The position numbers and the translations under genes are program-made. From Candidatus Pantoea persica (GTDB taxonomy: Bacteria > Pseudomonadota > Gammaproteobacteria > Enterobacterales > Enterobacteriaceae), in assembly GCF_013753875.1 (NCBI RefSeq), contig NZ_SMDS01000017.1, positions 296,702-360,701 on the forward strand: DNA of 64,000 bases, in the 5' to 3' direction. The stretch's first letter is position 1. Each line of letters starts with the position of its first letter. Below are positions 25,696 to 35,192 of this stretch, piece by piece. Below the pieces are notes generated by a model. It did not search any database, had not been told where the DNA came from, and worked only from the letters and a program-made list of their open reading frames with translations.

Positions 25696-26655
25696 ATGTT
25701 CGTAGCTTCTGCCCTACTGATCATCGGTTTGATTTTACTCGCTTATGGCGCCGATCGCCTGGTTTTCAGCGCCGCGATACTCTGTCGATCCTTCGGCATC
25801 CCGCCGTTGAGCATCGGCATGACGGTCGTCAGCATCGGCACCTCGCTGCCTGAAATGATCCTCTCTTTTTCGGCGGTGCAGCACGGACAGATGGATCTCG
25901 CTGTCGGCACCGCGCTCGGCTCCAACATCACCAACATTCTGCTGATCCTAGGCGGCGCGGCGCTTTCATCCCCTGACGATCCATTCCAATCTGGTGCGGC
26001 GCGAGCTGATGCTGTTCGACAACTACCTGAGCCGGCTGGACAGTGCCGCGCTGATCGCCATCGCCCTGATCTATCTGCTGGTGGCGATCCGCATTGCGCG
26101 CCGCGCCGAGCGCGACAACAACGATACCCTGAGGCGTGAGCAGCTAGCGGAGCTGCCGCGCGAAGAGAACGGCAATACGGTGGCGCTTCTCTGCTTCTCT
26201 GGCTGGCGGTTGCGCTGATTATCCTGCCGATGTCGACGCGCATGGTGATCGACAACGCCACCGCATTCGCCGACTATTTCGGCGTCAGCGAGCTGGTGAT
26301 GGGTGCGACGCTGATCGCAGTGGGCACCAGCCTTCCGGAGCTGGCGACGGTGCTCGCCGGCGAGCTGAAGGGCGAGGACGATATCGCCATCGGCAGCCTG
26401 GTTGTTGCCAATATTTACAATATCGCCATCGTGCTGGGCCTGCCGGCGCTGATGAATCCCGGCAGCGTGGATGAGCACGCCTTCTTCTCATTCGCGCGCG
26501 ATTACTAGGTGATGCTGGGCGTCAGCGTGCTGTTCGCCCTGCTCTGCCTGCAGCGCAGCCGCCGTATCGGGCGTCTGGCCGGCACGCTGTTACTCTGTGG
26601 TTTCATCGTCTGGGCGGCGCTGCTGTGGATTCAGCCCGCTTTCATCGACGGATAA
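25696..26655 (+). pseudogene. yrbG: yrbG Na/Ca exchanger-like remnant
   Basis: Inner-membrane sodium/calcium exchanger-family protein; role in E. coli unclear. ATG 25696 with GAAGGA upstream, then DRLVFSAAILCRSFGIPPL and the first alpha repeat VSIGTSLPEMILSF. Frameshifts near 25972 and near 26190; the second alpha repeat (AVGTSLPELATVLAG) follows in the first frame again. TAG at 26506-26508 (R-D-Y-stop-V-M-L) cuts the last helices, which end at TAA 26655. E. coli length is 325; three lesions here. Confidence 0.92.
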
Positions 26656-26672
26656 CAAAGGACCGATTTGCC

Positions 26673-27659
26673 ATGTCAACTCAGCTTCCAGTCACGAATT
26701 TCGATTTCCAGACGGCGGGAAAAGCGGTATTGCGCATAGAACTCGAGGGTCTGGAGCAGCTGGACCAGTATATCAACGACGATTTTACGTGCGCCTGCGA
26801 GATGATTTATCACTGCCAAGGAAAAGTGGTGGTAATGGGGATGGGGAAATCAGGCCATATCGGCAAAAAGATGGCCGCCACCTTCGCTAGTACCGGCACG
26901 CCCGCCTTTTTCGTTCATCCAGGTGAAGCCAGCCACGGAGATCTCGGCATGGTCGGCAGTAGCGACGTGGTGCTCGCAATCTCCAACAGCGGCGAATCGA
27001 ACGAGATTCTGGCGCTTGTTCCGGTGCTGAAGCGGCAGCATGTGAAGCTGATCTGCATGACTAGCCGTCCCGACAGCGCGATGGGCCGCGTCGCCGACGT
27101 GCACCTGTGCGTGAAAGTGCCGCAGGAGGCGTGTCCGCTTGGCCTAGCCCCGACCAGCAGCACCACCGCCACGCTAGTGATGGGCGATGGGCTGGCGGTC
27201 GCGCTGCTGGAAGCGCGCGGCTTTAGCGCCGAGGATTTCGCCCTCTCCCACCCGGGTGGCGCGCTGGGGCGCAAGCTGCTGCTGCACGTTAGCGACATTA
27301 TGCACAGCGGCGATGAGATGCCTTACGTCACCCGCGACGCCTCGCTGCGCGACGCGCTGCTGAAGATTACGCGCAAAAATTTAGGGCTGACGGTGATCGT
27401 CGACGATCGCATGAAGATCGAGGGCATCTTTACCGACGGCGACCTGCGCCGCATCTTCGATATGGGCATCAATTTCCAGCACGCCACCATTTCAGAGGTG
27501 ATGACGCGCGGCGGCATCCGGGTGCGCCCGAACGTACTGGCAGTGGATGCGCTCAACCTGATGCAAAACAAAAACATTACCGCGCTGCTGGTGGCCGATG
27601 ACGATCGTCTGCTCGGTGTGGTACATATGCATGACATGCTACGCGCCGGCGTAGTCTGA
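26673..27659 (+). CDS. kdsD: D-arabinose 5-phosphate isomerase
   Basis: Makes arabinose 5-phosphate for KDO, the LPS core sugar. 328 residues from MSTQLPVTNFDF, the E. coli length. SIS domain: VVVMGMGKSGHIGKKMAATF, HPGEASHGDLGMV, SNSGESNEIL. Two CBS motifs at the C-terminus (GLTVIVDDRMKIEGIFTDGD; TALLVADDDRLLGVVHMHD). Intact, between dead yrbG and dead kdsC. Confidence 0.97.
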   Translation: MSTQLPVTNFDFQTAGKAVLRIELEGLEQLDQYINDDFTCACEMIYHCQGKVVVMGMGKSGHIGKKMAATFASTGTPAFFVHPGEASHGDLGMVGSSDVVLAISNSGESNEILALVPVLKRQHVKLICMTSRPDSAMGRVADVHLCVKVPQEACPLGLAPTSSTTATLVMGDGLAVALLEARGFSAEDFALSHPGGALGRKLLLHVSDIMHSGDEMPYVTRDASLRDALLKITRKNLGLTVIVDDRMKIEGIFTDGDLRRIFDMGINFQHATISEVMTRGGIRVRPNVLAVDALNLMQNKNITALLVADDDRLLGVVHMHDMLRAGVV

Positions 27660-27672
27660 ACAGGAAACAAGA

Positions 27673-28171
27673 ATGTCGGTTAATACTTCCTTGGTGGAAA
27701 CCTGCTACGGTCCGGTCAGCGCTGAGGTGATGGCGCGCGCCAGCCAGATTCGCCTGCAGAATCTGCGACGTCGACGGCGTGATGTCGGACGGCGTAATTT
27801 ATATGGGCAATAATGGCGAAGAGCTGAAAGCCTTTTAACGTGCGCGACAGCTATGGCATCCGCTGTTTACTAACCTCTGATGTGGCGATTATTACCGGAC
27901 GTAATGCGCGCCTGCTAGAGGATCGCTGCCGAACGTTGGGCATTCGCCATCTTTATTAGGGACAGTCGGATAAGCTTTTGGCCTATCGCGAAAACTTCTG
28001 GATAAACTGTCGCTTTCCGACGAGCAGGTCGCCTATATCGGCGACGATCTGATCGACTGGCTGGTATATGTTACCCGCATCACTAGCGGACGCGGCGCGG
28101 TGCGCGAACTGTGCGACCTGATACTCATGGCGCAGAACAAATTTGAGGATGCCAAAGGGCAATTAGTATGA
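27673..28171 (+). pseudogene. kdsC: kdsC KDO-8-P phosphatase remnant
   Basis: HAD-family phosphatase of KDO synthesis. Start MSVNTSLVETCYGPVSAEVM. A deletion/frameshift at the nucleophile motif (C-D-V-D-G-V-M-S-D-G lies in another frame), an extra base near 27838 (A-F-N-V-R-D-S-Y-G-I-R), TAG at 27957-27959 where Gln is expected (H-L-Y-Q-G-Q-S), another shift near 27990 and a deletion of about 25 codons after DDLIDWL. The TGA overlaps lptC (ATGA). KdsC is reported as dispensable in E. coli because other phosphatases substitute. Confidence 0.93.
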
Positions 28172-28746
28172 TTAAAAGCAGGCGTAGGATAACGCTGATT
28201 CTGGCCTTGATTGCGCTGGTGCTAATCGGCTGGAACCTGACGAATCAGGACGAAGAGCGCGCGCCGACCACCGGCAGCGATAGCGAGCCGACCTATACCA
28301 GCGCGCAGTCCAATACCGTGGTCTACAACCCGGAAGGCGCGCTGGCCTATAAGCTGGTGTCGGAGAAAGTGACCTATTTCGCTGCGGATGAAATCAGCTG
28401 GTTCGATAAGCCGATGATGACCACCTATGACGAAAACAAGGTGCCGACCTGGTCCGTGCGCGCGGATAAAGCCAAACTGACCAAAGATCGTATGCTGTAT
28501 CTGTATGGACATGTTGAGGTCAATACCTTGACGCAGGATTCACAGCTTCAGCGTATTAAAATGGACAACGCGCAGGTCAATCTCGTTTCGCAAGACGTGA
28601 CGTCCGACGACCAGGTCACGCTGTTCGGGCGCGGTTTTAACTCTACCGGCATGAAAATGCGTGGAAATTTACGAACGAAAAACACCGAGTTGATTGAGAA
28701 GATCAAAACGTATTATGAAATTCAAAATGCACAACAACAGCCTTAA
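28168..28746 (+). CDS. lptC: LptC, LPS transport bitopic protein
   Basis: Inner-membrane-anchored component that passes LPS from LptBFG to LptA. 192 residues: one N-terminal helix (ITLILALIALVLIGWNL), then the periplasmic beta-jellyroll (GALAYKLVSEKVTYF; DNAQVNLVSQDVTSDDQVTL). Start ATG overlaps the kdsC stop; the end overlaps lptA by 32 bases, as in the E. coli operon. Intact. Confidence 0.97.
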   Translation: MIKSRRRITLILALIALVLIGWNLTNQDEERAPTTGSDSEPTYTSAQSNTVVYNPEGALAYKLVSEKVTYFAADEISWFDKPMMTTYDENKVPTWSVRADKAKLTKDRMLYLYGHVEVNTLTQDSQLQRIKMDNAQVNLVSQDVTSDDQVTLFGRGFNSTGMKMRGNLRTKNTELIEKIKTYYEIQNAQQQP

Positions 28747-29263
28747 ATGTTTTCTGGTCGGTTCGCTGCTGGCGGCCAGCCTGCCCGCGCTGGCGGTCAC
28801 CGGCGACTCCGACAAGCCCGTCAACATCGACGCAGAAAACCAGGTGCTGGACCTGCAGGGCAACGTGGCGACCTTCAACGGCAACGTTATCGTGACCCAG
28901 GGCACCATCAAGATTACCGCGGACAAAGTGGTGGTGACGCGTCCGGGCGGCGACAGCAACAAAACCATCGTTGACGCCTGGGGCAATCCCGCCACCTTCT
29001 ACCAGATGCAAGACAGCGGCAAGCCGGTACAGGGCCACGCCGCCAAGCTGCACTATGAGCTGGCGAACGACTTCGTTGAGCTGACCGGCAACGCCTATAT
29101 CGAACAGCTCGACAGCAACATCAAGGGCGACCGCATTACCTATCTGGTGAAAGAGCAGAAAATGCAGGCTTACAGCCAGGGTCAGAGCAAGCGCGTGACC
29201 ACCGTGCTGGTGCCGTCGCAGCTGCAGGACAAAAACGCTAACAGCCAGAAAAAGAGTAACTGA
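28715..29263 (+). CDS. lptA: LptA periplasmic LPS bridge
   Basis: Periplasmic protein that forms the LPS bridge. 182 residues from ATG 28715 ([14 protein letters not shown], signal peptide to A-L-A-V-T-G). The upstream in-frame ATG at 28694 would add seven residues; 28715 matches E. coli LptA (MKFK). Body: [55 protein letters not shown]. Intact. Confidence 0.97.
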   Translation: MKFKMHNNSLKCFLVGSLLAASLPALAVTGDSDKPVNIDAENQVLDLQGNVATFNGNVIVTQGTIKITADKVVVTRPGGDSNKTIVDAWGNPATFYQMQDSGKPVQGHAAKLHYELANDFVELTGNAYIEQLDSNIKGDRITYLVKEQKMQAYSQGQSKRVTTVLVPSQLQDKNANSQKKSN

Positions 29264-29268
29264 TCACT

Positions 29269-29994
29269 ATGGCCACACTTATTGCAGAAAACCTGGCGAA
29301 GGCCTATAAGGGCCGCCGCGTGGTGGAAGACGTCAGCCTGCAGGTCAAATCCGGCGAGATCGTCGGTCTGCTGGGCCCGAACGGCGCGGGTAAAACCACG
29401 ACGTTCTATATGGTGGTCGGCATAGTACCGCGCGACGCTGGCCGCATCGTTATTGACGAGGATGATATCAGCATCCTGCCGCTGCACGCGCGCGCGCGCC
29501 GCGGCATCGGCTACCTGCCGCAGGAAGCCTCGATTTTCCGCCGCCTCAGCGTCTATTACAATCTGATGGCAGTGCTGCAGATCCGCGACGATCTCTCCGA
29601 AGAGCAGCGCCAGGATCGCGCCAACGAGCTAATGGATGAGTTCCATATCGACCATCTGCGTGACAGCATGGGCCAGGCGCTGTCGGGCGGCGAACGCCGC
29701 CGCGTGGAGATTGCACGTGCGCTGGCCGCCAATCCCAAATTCATTCTACTGGATGAGCCTTTCGCCGGCGTCGATCCCATCTCGGTTATCGACATCAAAA
29801 AGATTATCGAGCACCTGCGCGACAGCGGCCTCGGCGTGCTGATCACCGACCACAACGTGCGTGAGACGCTGGCAGTGTGCGAACGCGCCTACATCGTCAG
29901 CCAGGGCCGCCTTATCGCCCACGGCACGCCCAATGAAATTCTTGCAGATGAGCAGGTTAAGCGGGTTTATTTGGGCGAAGAGTTCAGACTCTGA
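29269..29994 (+). CDS. lptB: LptB ATPase
   Basis: Cytoplasmic ATPase of the LptBFG extractor. 241 residues: Walker [16 protein letters not shown] loop [14 protein letters not shown], signature [17 protein letters not shown], Walker [15 protein letters not shown] loop [10 protein letters not shown]. Five bases from lptA. Intact and essential. Confidence 0.98.
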   Translation: MATLIAENLAKAYKGRRVVEDVSLQVKSGEIVGLLGPNGAGKTTTFYMVVGIVPRDAGRIVIDEDDISILPLHARARRGIGYLPQEASIFRRLSVYYNLMAVLQIRDDLSEEQRQDRANELMDEFHIDHLRDSMGQALSGGERRRVEIARALAANPKFILLDEPFAGVDPISVIDIKKIIEHLRDSGLGVLITDHNVRETLAVCERAYIVSQGRLIAHGTPNEILADEQVKRVYLGEEFRL

Positions 29995-30041
29995 TAAGGT
30001 GTCGTTAATACGATGTTTGCTTAGGAAATCCTGTCCTGACT

Positions 30042-31475
30042 ATGAAGCAAGGTTTGCAACTCAGGTTTAGCCAACAGCTGGCGATGACGCCCCAGCTGCA
30101 GCAAGCGATCCGGCTACTGCAGCTCTCTACGCTCGAACTGCAGCAGGAGCTGCAGCTGGCGATGGAGAGCAATCCGCTACTGGAGCAGGCCGAGCTTCAT
30201 GATGAAGTCGACAACCGCGACTATCAGGACGAAGAGGTGCTGGACACGCGCGAGGCGCTTGAGCAGAAAGAGATGCCTGAAGAGCTGCCGCTCGACGCAA
30301 CCTGGGATGAGATTTATACCGCGGGCACGCCGTCCGGCACCAGCACCGACTACCAGGATGACGAGCTGCCGGTTTACCAGGGCGAAACCACTCAGTCGCT
30401 GCAGGATTACCTGATGTGGCAGGTCGATCTGACGCCCTTCACCGACACCGATCGCGCTATCGCCACCTCCATCGTCGACGCCATCGACGACACCGGCTAC
30501 CTGACCGTCTCGCTGGATGAGATCCTCGACAGCATGGGCAACGAAGAGCTGGCGCTGGACGAGATCGAGGCGGTGCTGAAGCGCGTGCAGCGCTTCGATC
30601 CCATCGGCGTCGGCGCGCGCGATCTGCGCGACTGCCTTCTGGTGCAGCTTTCCCAGTTCGCGCCGACGACGCCGATGCTGGCCGAGGTGCGCCTGATCGT
30701 CAGCGAACATCTCGATCTGCTCGCAAACCACGATTTCCGCAGCCTGATGCGCGTTACCCGCTTGAAGGAGGAGGTGCTGAAAGAGGCGATGCTGCTGATT
30801 CAGTCACTGGATCCGCGCCCGGGCCAGTCGGTGCAGACTGGCGAGCCGGAATATGTCATTCCTGACGTGCTGGTGTGCAAGGTCGGCAAACGCTGGACGG
30901 TGGAGCTTAATGCCGACAGTCTGCCGCGCCTGCGCATCAACCAGCACTATGCCGCCATGGGCGGTGCCGCGCGCAACGACAGCGACAACCAGTTTATCCG
31001 CAGCAATCTGCAGGATGCGCGCTGGCTGATTAAAAGCCTGGAGAGCCGCAACGATACGCTGTTGAAAGTGACGCGCTGCATTGTGGAACAGCAGCAGGCG
31101 TTCTTCGAACAGGGTGAAGAGTTTATGCGTCCAATGGTGCTGGCGGATATCGCCCAAGCCGTGGATATGCATGAATCCACCATCTCTCGCGTCACCACAC
31201 AGAAATATCTGCACAGCCCGCGCGGCATTTTTGAACTAAAGTATTTTTTCTCCAGCCACGTCAATACCGAAGGCGGCGGTGAAGCCTCGTCTACCGCGAT
31301 CCGCGCGCTGGTGAAAAAATTAATCTCGGCGGAGAACCCCGCTAAACCCTTGAGTGATAGCAAGCTCACCTCCATGTTATCTGAACAGGGGATCATGGTG
31401 GCGCGTCGAACCGTTGCTAAATACCGCGAGTCTTTATCTATCCCGCCCTCGAACCAGCGCAAGCAGCTGGTTTGA
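30042..31475 (+). CDS. rpoN: Sigma-54
   Basis: Alternative sigma factor for nitrogen and other regulons. 477 residues, as in E. coli. N-terminal glutamine-rich activator-interacting region ([20 protein letters not shown]), core-binding region, then helix-turn-helix ([20 protein letters not shown]) and the RpoN box ([10 protein letters not shown]). Intact. Heads the rpoN-hpf-ptsN-rapZ-npr cluster. Confidence 0.98.
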   Translation: MKQGLQLRFSQQLAMTPQLQQAIRLLQLSTLELQQELQLAMESNPLLEQAELHDEVDNRDYQDEEVLDTREALEQKEMPEELPLDATWDEIYTAGTPSGTSTDYQDDELPVYQGETTQSLQDYLMWQVDLTPFTDTDRAIATSIVDAIDDTGYLTVSLDEILDSMGNEELALDEIEAVLKRVQRFDPIGVGARDLRDCLLVQLSQFAPTTPMLAEVRLIVSEHLDLLANHDFRSLMRVTRLKEEVLKEAMLLIQSLDPRPGQSVQTGEPEYVIPDVLVCKVGKRWTVELNADSLPRLRINQHYAAMGGAARNDSDNQFIRSNLQDARWLIKSLESRNDTLLKVTRCIVEQQQAFFEQGEEFMRPMVLADIAQAVDMHESTISRVTTQKYLHSPRGIFELKYFFSSHVNTEGGGEASSTAIRALVKKLISAENPAKPLSDSKLTSMLSEQGIMVARRTVAKYRESLSIPPSNQRKQLV

Positions 31476-31496
31476 CCGAAATGAGAAGGAAGACCT

Positions 31497-31784
31497 ATGC
31501 AGCTGAACCTTACTGGGCAGAACGTTGACGTTACGCAGCCGCTGCGTGAATTCATCACCACCAAGTTCGCCAGACTGGAACACTTTTTCGATGGTATCAA
31601 TCAGGTTTATATTGTGCTGAAAGTGGAAAGGGTCACCCAGGTTGCTGAAGCGATCTTACACGTCAACGGCGGCGAGCTGCACGCCACGTCGGAAGCGGAC
31701 GATATGTATGCGGCGATTGACGGGCTGCTCGACAAGCTTACCCGCCAGCTAAACCGGCATAAAGACAAACTGAAAAAACACTAA
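31497..31784 (+). CDS. hpf: Hibernation promoting factor
   Basis: Short HPF that helps form 100S ribosome dimers in stationary phase. 95 residues: MQLNLTGQNVDVTQPLREF, EATSEADDMYAAIDGL-like segment near residue 65, C-terminal KLTRQLNRHKDKLKKH. 21 bases from rpoN. Intact; followed by a hairpin terminator. Confidence 0.97.
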   Translation: MQLNLTGQNVDVTQPLREFITTKFARLEHFFDGINQVYIVLKVERVTQVAEAILHVNGGELHATSEADDMYAAIDGLLDKLTRQLNRHKDKLKKH

Positions 31785-31831
31785 CCTTCACGCTTGCAGA
31801 GCGCGCCGCGCGCGCTCAGGGCGGACTGGAT

Positions 31832-31854
31832 GGGGCGGATCGACCGCCCCGTTT
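31832..31854 (+). terminator. hpf terminator/attenuator
   Basis: Stem GGGGCGG (31832-31838) with CCGCCCC (31844-31850), loop ATCGA, followed by GTTTTG. Lies between hpf and ptsN. Confidence 0.7.
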
Positions 31855-31936
31855 TGCCATCTGTGCAAGCGCCCGGGATATCGCGCCGCTTCTGTGCGCG
31901 GTAAGCCTGCGGCTCTGTGAACTCGCAAGTGAAACG

Positions 31937-32419
31937 ATGATGAACAACGATCTGACACTGGAACTGAGCACCGTGCTGACGCCTGCCTGTACGCGCAGCG
32001 GCGTGCATTGCCAGAGTAAAAAACGCGCGCTGGAGATTATCAGCGAGCTGGCGGCGAAGCAGCTTAACCTGCCCTATCAAACGCTGTTTGAAGCGATGCT
32101 GACCCGCGAACGCATGGGCAGCACCGGAATCGGCAACGGCATCGCCATCCCGCACGGCAAGCTGGAAGAGGACACGCTGCGCGCCGTCGGCGTGTTTATC
32201 AGCCTTGACCAGCCGATCGCCTTCGACGCGGTAGACAACCAGCCGGTCGATCTCCTGTTTGCGCTGCTGGTGCCTGCCGACCAGTGCAAAACCCATCTGC
32301 ATACCCTGTCGCTGGTCGCAAAGCGACTGGCGGACAAAACCGTCTGTCGCCGCCTGCGCACTGCGCAGAGTGATGAAGAACTCTACGCCATTATTACAGA
32401 AGCTCCAGAGGAGCAGTAA
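31937..32419 (+). CDS. ptsN: PtsN, nitrogen PTS EIIA
   Basis: EIIA-Ntr, terminal phospho-acceptor of the nitrogen PTS, which regulates potassium transport. 160 residues; phosphorylated His in GNGIAIPHGKLEEDTLRAVG. Start MMNNDLTLELSTVL. Intact. Its phosphate donor Npr is encoded two genes downstream. Confidence 0.97.
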   Translation: MMNNDLTLELSTVLTPACTRSGVHCQSKKRALEIISELAAKQLNLPYQTLFEAMLTRERMGSTGIGNGIAIPHGKLEEDTLRAVGVFISLDQPIAFDAVDNQPVDLLFALLVPADQCKTHLHTLSLVAKRLADKTVCRRLRTAQSDEELYAIITEAPEEQ

Positions 32420-32473
32420 CGCGCGCTGCGCTTTTACCGGCGTGCGCGCCGGGGGAAAACGGGAGAGAAGGTC

Positions 32474-33328
32474 ATGGTGCTGATGATCGTTAGCGGTCGG
32501 TCAGGCTCAGGAAAATCGGTGGCGCTACGCGCCCTTGAAGACATGGGATTCTACTGCGTTGACAACCTGCCCGTGGTGCTGCTGCCCGAGCTGGCGAATT
32601 CGCTGGTGGAGCGCAATATCTCGGCGGCGGTCATTATCGACGTGCGCAATATGCCGGAATCGCCGGAAGTGTTCGAAACCGCGCTGAACAACTTGCCTGA
32701 GGCTTTTTCACCGCAGCTGCTGTTTCTGGATGCCGATCGCAATACGCTTATCCGCCGCTACAGCGACACGCGCCGACTGCATCCGCTCTCCAGCAAAAAC
32801 CTGTCACTGGAAAGCGCTATCGACGAAGAAAACGACCTGCTGGAACCGCTGCGTTCCCGCGCCGATCTGATTATTGATACCTCCGAGATGTCGGTTCACG
32901 AGCTGGCGGAGATGCTGCGCACGCGCCTGCTAGGCAAGCGCGAGCGTGAACTGACGATGATGTTCGAATCCTTTGGCTTCAAGCACGGCATTCCTATCGA
33001 CGCCGACTACGTTTTCGACGTGCGCTTTTTGCCCAATCCGCACTGGGATCCCAAGCTGCGCCCGATGACCGGTCTCGATCGCCCCGTCGCCGCCTTTCTC
33101 GATCGCCATACGGAAGTGCATAACTTTATCTATCAGACGCGCAGTTACCTTGAGCTATGGCTGCCTATGCTGGAAACCAACAACCGCAGCTACCTGACCG
33201 TGGCGATCGGCTGCACCGGCGGCAAGCACCGTTCGGTGTATATAGCCGAGCAGCTGGCGGACTACTTTCGCTCCCGCGGCAAAAATGTACAGTCGCGCCA
33301 TCGCACGCTGGAGAAACGCAAATCATGA
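32474..33328 (+). CDS. rapZ: RapZ adaptor for GlmZ decay
   Basis: RNA-binding adaptor that targets the small RNA GlmZ to RNase E and senses glucosamine 6-phosphate. 284 residues, the E. coli length. Walker [16 protein letters not shown], Walker-B-like D-T-S-E-M, C-terminal [17 protein letters not shown] and a basic tail (RTLEKRKS). Overlaps npr by four bases. Intact. Confidence 0.98.
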   Translation: MVLMIVSGRSGSGKSVALRALEDMGFYCVDNLPVVLLPELANSLVERNISAAVIIDVRNMPESPEVFETALNNLPEAFSPQLLFLDADRNTLIRRYSDTRRLHPLSSKNLSLESAIDEENDLLEPLRSRADLIIDTSEMSVHELAEMLRTRLLGKRERELTMMFESFGFKHGIPIDADYVFDVRFLPNPHWDPKLRPMTGLDRPVAAFLDRHTEVHNFIYQTRSYLELWLPMLETNNRSYLTVAIGCTGGKHRSVYIAEQLADYFRSRGKNVQSRHRTLEKRKS

Positions 33329-33597
33329 CCGTCAAACAAACCGTCGAAATCAAAAACAAGCTGGGCATGCACGCGCGGCCCGCGATGAAGCTGTTTGAGC
33401 TGGTCCAGAGCTTTGACGCTGAAGTGCTGCTGCGTAACGAGGCAGGCACCAAGGCGGAGGCGAGTAGTGTTATCGCTTTGCTGATGCTCGACTCGGCGAA
33501 AGGCGGTCATATTGAAATCGAGGCGAGCGGCCCGGAGGAGATCCGGGCGCTAGCGGCCGTGATTGAGCTGTTTGAGGCCGGGTTCGACGAAGAGTAA
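33325..33597 (+). CDS. npr: Npr, nitrogen PTS HPr
   Basis: Phosphocarrier (PtsO) of the nitrogen PTS. 90 residues, active-site His in [15 protein letters not shown], plus the [19 protein letters not shown] segment. ATG 33325 overlaps the rapZ stop. Intact. Confidence 0.97.
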   Translation: MTVKQTVEIKNKLGMHARPAMKLFELVQSFDAEVLLRNEAGTKAEASSVIALLMLDSAKGGHIEIEASGPEEIRALAAVIELFEAGFDEE

Positions 33598-33600
33598 ACG

Positions 33601-34297
33601 CTAGTCGAGGCGATGGCGCTGCAGAAAGCCCTCTCCGCCCAGCTGACGCATAATCCACTGCTGGCGCTGACAGATATAGCCTGACGGCGCGTTGGCGTGA
33701 AAGCGGATGGGATTCGGCAGCAGCGCCGCTTCCGCAATCGTCAGGCGGCTGGTTGGCTTATGGAAATAGCGCTGCGCCGCTGCTTCGACGCCAAATACAC
33801 CCGGACCGAACTCCGCGATATTGAGATAGACGGTCGATGCGCCGCTTGGTCCAAACAGTTTCAATGCCCAGGATTAATCCCGCTTCCAGTCCCTTGCGCA
33901 CCCAGCTGCGCCCATCCCAGAGAAAAAGATTTTTTGCCGTCTGCTGCGACAGAGCCGAGGCGCCGCGCATGCGCTCGCCTTCGCTACCGAGCACCGACTC
34001 AATCGCATCGACGTCAAATCCCCAGTGCTGCGGGAATTTCTGATCTTCCGAGGCGATCACCGCCAGCCCCATCCATGGCGAAGTGTCGCTATGCCCTACC
34101 CAGTCAGAATGCGCCACGTAATGAAAACCGCCGCTCGGCCAAGCGGCCAGCTGACGCTCCACCATTACCGCGGAGAAAGGCACCGGCAGAAAGGAAAATA
34201 GCAGAATGCCGGCGGCCCACAGGCCCACCAGCGTCAGCACGACGCGCACTCCGGCTCGCTTACCCCGCTGCCACAGGTTCCCTTTATTCTTATTCAT
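33601..34297 (-). pseudogene. mtgA: mtgA transglycosylase, frameshifted
   Basis: Monofunctional peptidoglycan glycosyltransferase anchored in the inner membrane. ATG 34297; membrane helix near residues 17-37, then [20 protein letters not shown] with catalytic Glu in [14 protein letters not shown] and [17 protein letters not shown] one-base frameshift near 33853 (K-R-R-I then [10 protein letters not shown]) breaks the domain. The rest ([16 protein letters not shown]) runs in another frame to TAG 33601, with a three-codon loss at L-L-P-N-P. Dispensable in E. coli. Confidence 0.9.
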
Positions 34298-35077
34298 ACA
34301 ATATTCTCTTAACTGTTCCCTGTGTTAATCAATTCCTGAAGGGATGAGAGACTCATCTTCGTCAAAATACCTGAAGAAGCGTAAATTTATGCGAAAATTT
34401 CCTGCGTTGGAAAAATCTTGCGCGCCCCGAAAACGCTGACAGCTCGAGTGACATCAAGCACTTCCGCATAAAAGGAATCGGTTCCATAGCCGATGAGTAC
34501 TAATCGTTTTTCTCGAAATACATTTAATCAATTGTGATAAACACCGCGAAAAATCATTCATATTTATAAATTATCAATGATGCGCCACAGTGTTGCTTTT
34601 CATCATTTGGAACTCAAGGTTAATCTTTAGCTTCTGTAATGCCCTGTTTTCTGCTGATTAACGCGTCAGGACGGTTTTCTGGCCCGCCGCGGGTTTCCTG
34701 AAAATATACCGCGCATCGAGGATCTGGAAATTTATACCTCCGCTTTCCAAAGCGTTTTGGATAAAAGCGGAAACTCTCTTTTTTTAACTTTAAATATCAG
34801 TCAGTTAACCACGAAAACTGCCGTAACGCTCGGATACGCTGACTTTCTTCGCTTTCGAGCGCGGGCGCAGTCCTCGCAGCAAACGACAACCGTGCCAAAA
34901 AAATAGTACAATTGGTCAAAATGAGCGCAAGGCAACGCAGAAATTAATTCCTTGCTTGACTGTGTTGGCAAATTAATGTTTTCTGTACTCAAGCGCTTCT
35001 CGACATCACAAATTTTAATGAATCTTCAGCCAGTGAAAGATGAATTTGCTGAGGTGATGTCAGACGTTAACCAATAC
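34298..35077. other. Gene-free, AT-rich gap (elbB missing)
   Basis: About 780 bases with no convincing gene, visibly richer in A and T than its neighbours. In E. coli elbB lies between mtgA and arcB; I find no trace of its protein in either strand. An open frame of 63 codons on the minus strand at 34801-34992 has no recognisable content. Probably eroded intergenic DNA left after elbB was lost. Confidence 0.6.
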
Positions 35078-35185
35078 CACGCTGTTGCACTTTAATCCCT
35101 CTAACTAAGTATAGCAACAGCGCCTTTTTCCCTGGTGTTGGCGCAGTATTCGCGCACCCCGGTCTCGACTGGGGTCATTTTTTTT
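35078..35185 (+). ncRNA. arcZ: ArcZ small RNA
   Basis: Hfq-dependent small RNA encoded next to the 3' end of arcB on the opposite strand, the E. coli position. The conserved seed CCCTGGTGTTGGCGCAGT (35130-35147) and the following TATTCGCGCACCCCGGTC match my memory of E. coli ArcZ base for base. The terminator hairpin is ACCCCGGT / CTGGGGT followed by CATTTTTTTT. The 5' half differs from E. coli but forms a perfect 9-bp stem (CGCTGTTGC 35080-35088 with GCAACAGCG 35114-35122), and the known processing point lies just before the seed. The 5' end is approximate. ArcZ activates rpoS and represses other mRNAs, including arcB. Confidence 0.9.
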
Positions 35186-35192
35186 AATACCC

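Noticed and set aside
34801..34992. 63-codon minus-strand frame in the elbB gap
   Set aside because: No ribosome-binding site or family features; short and within AT-rich eroded DNA.
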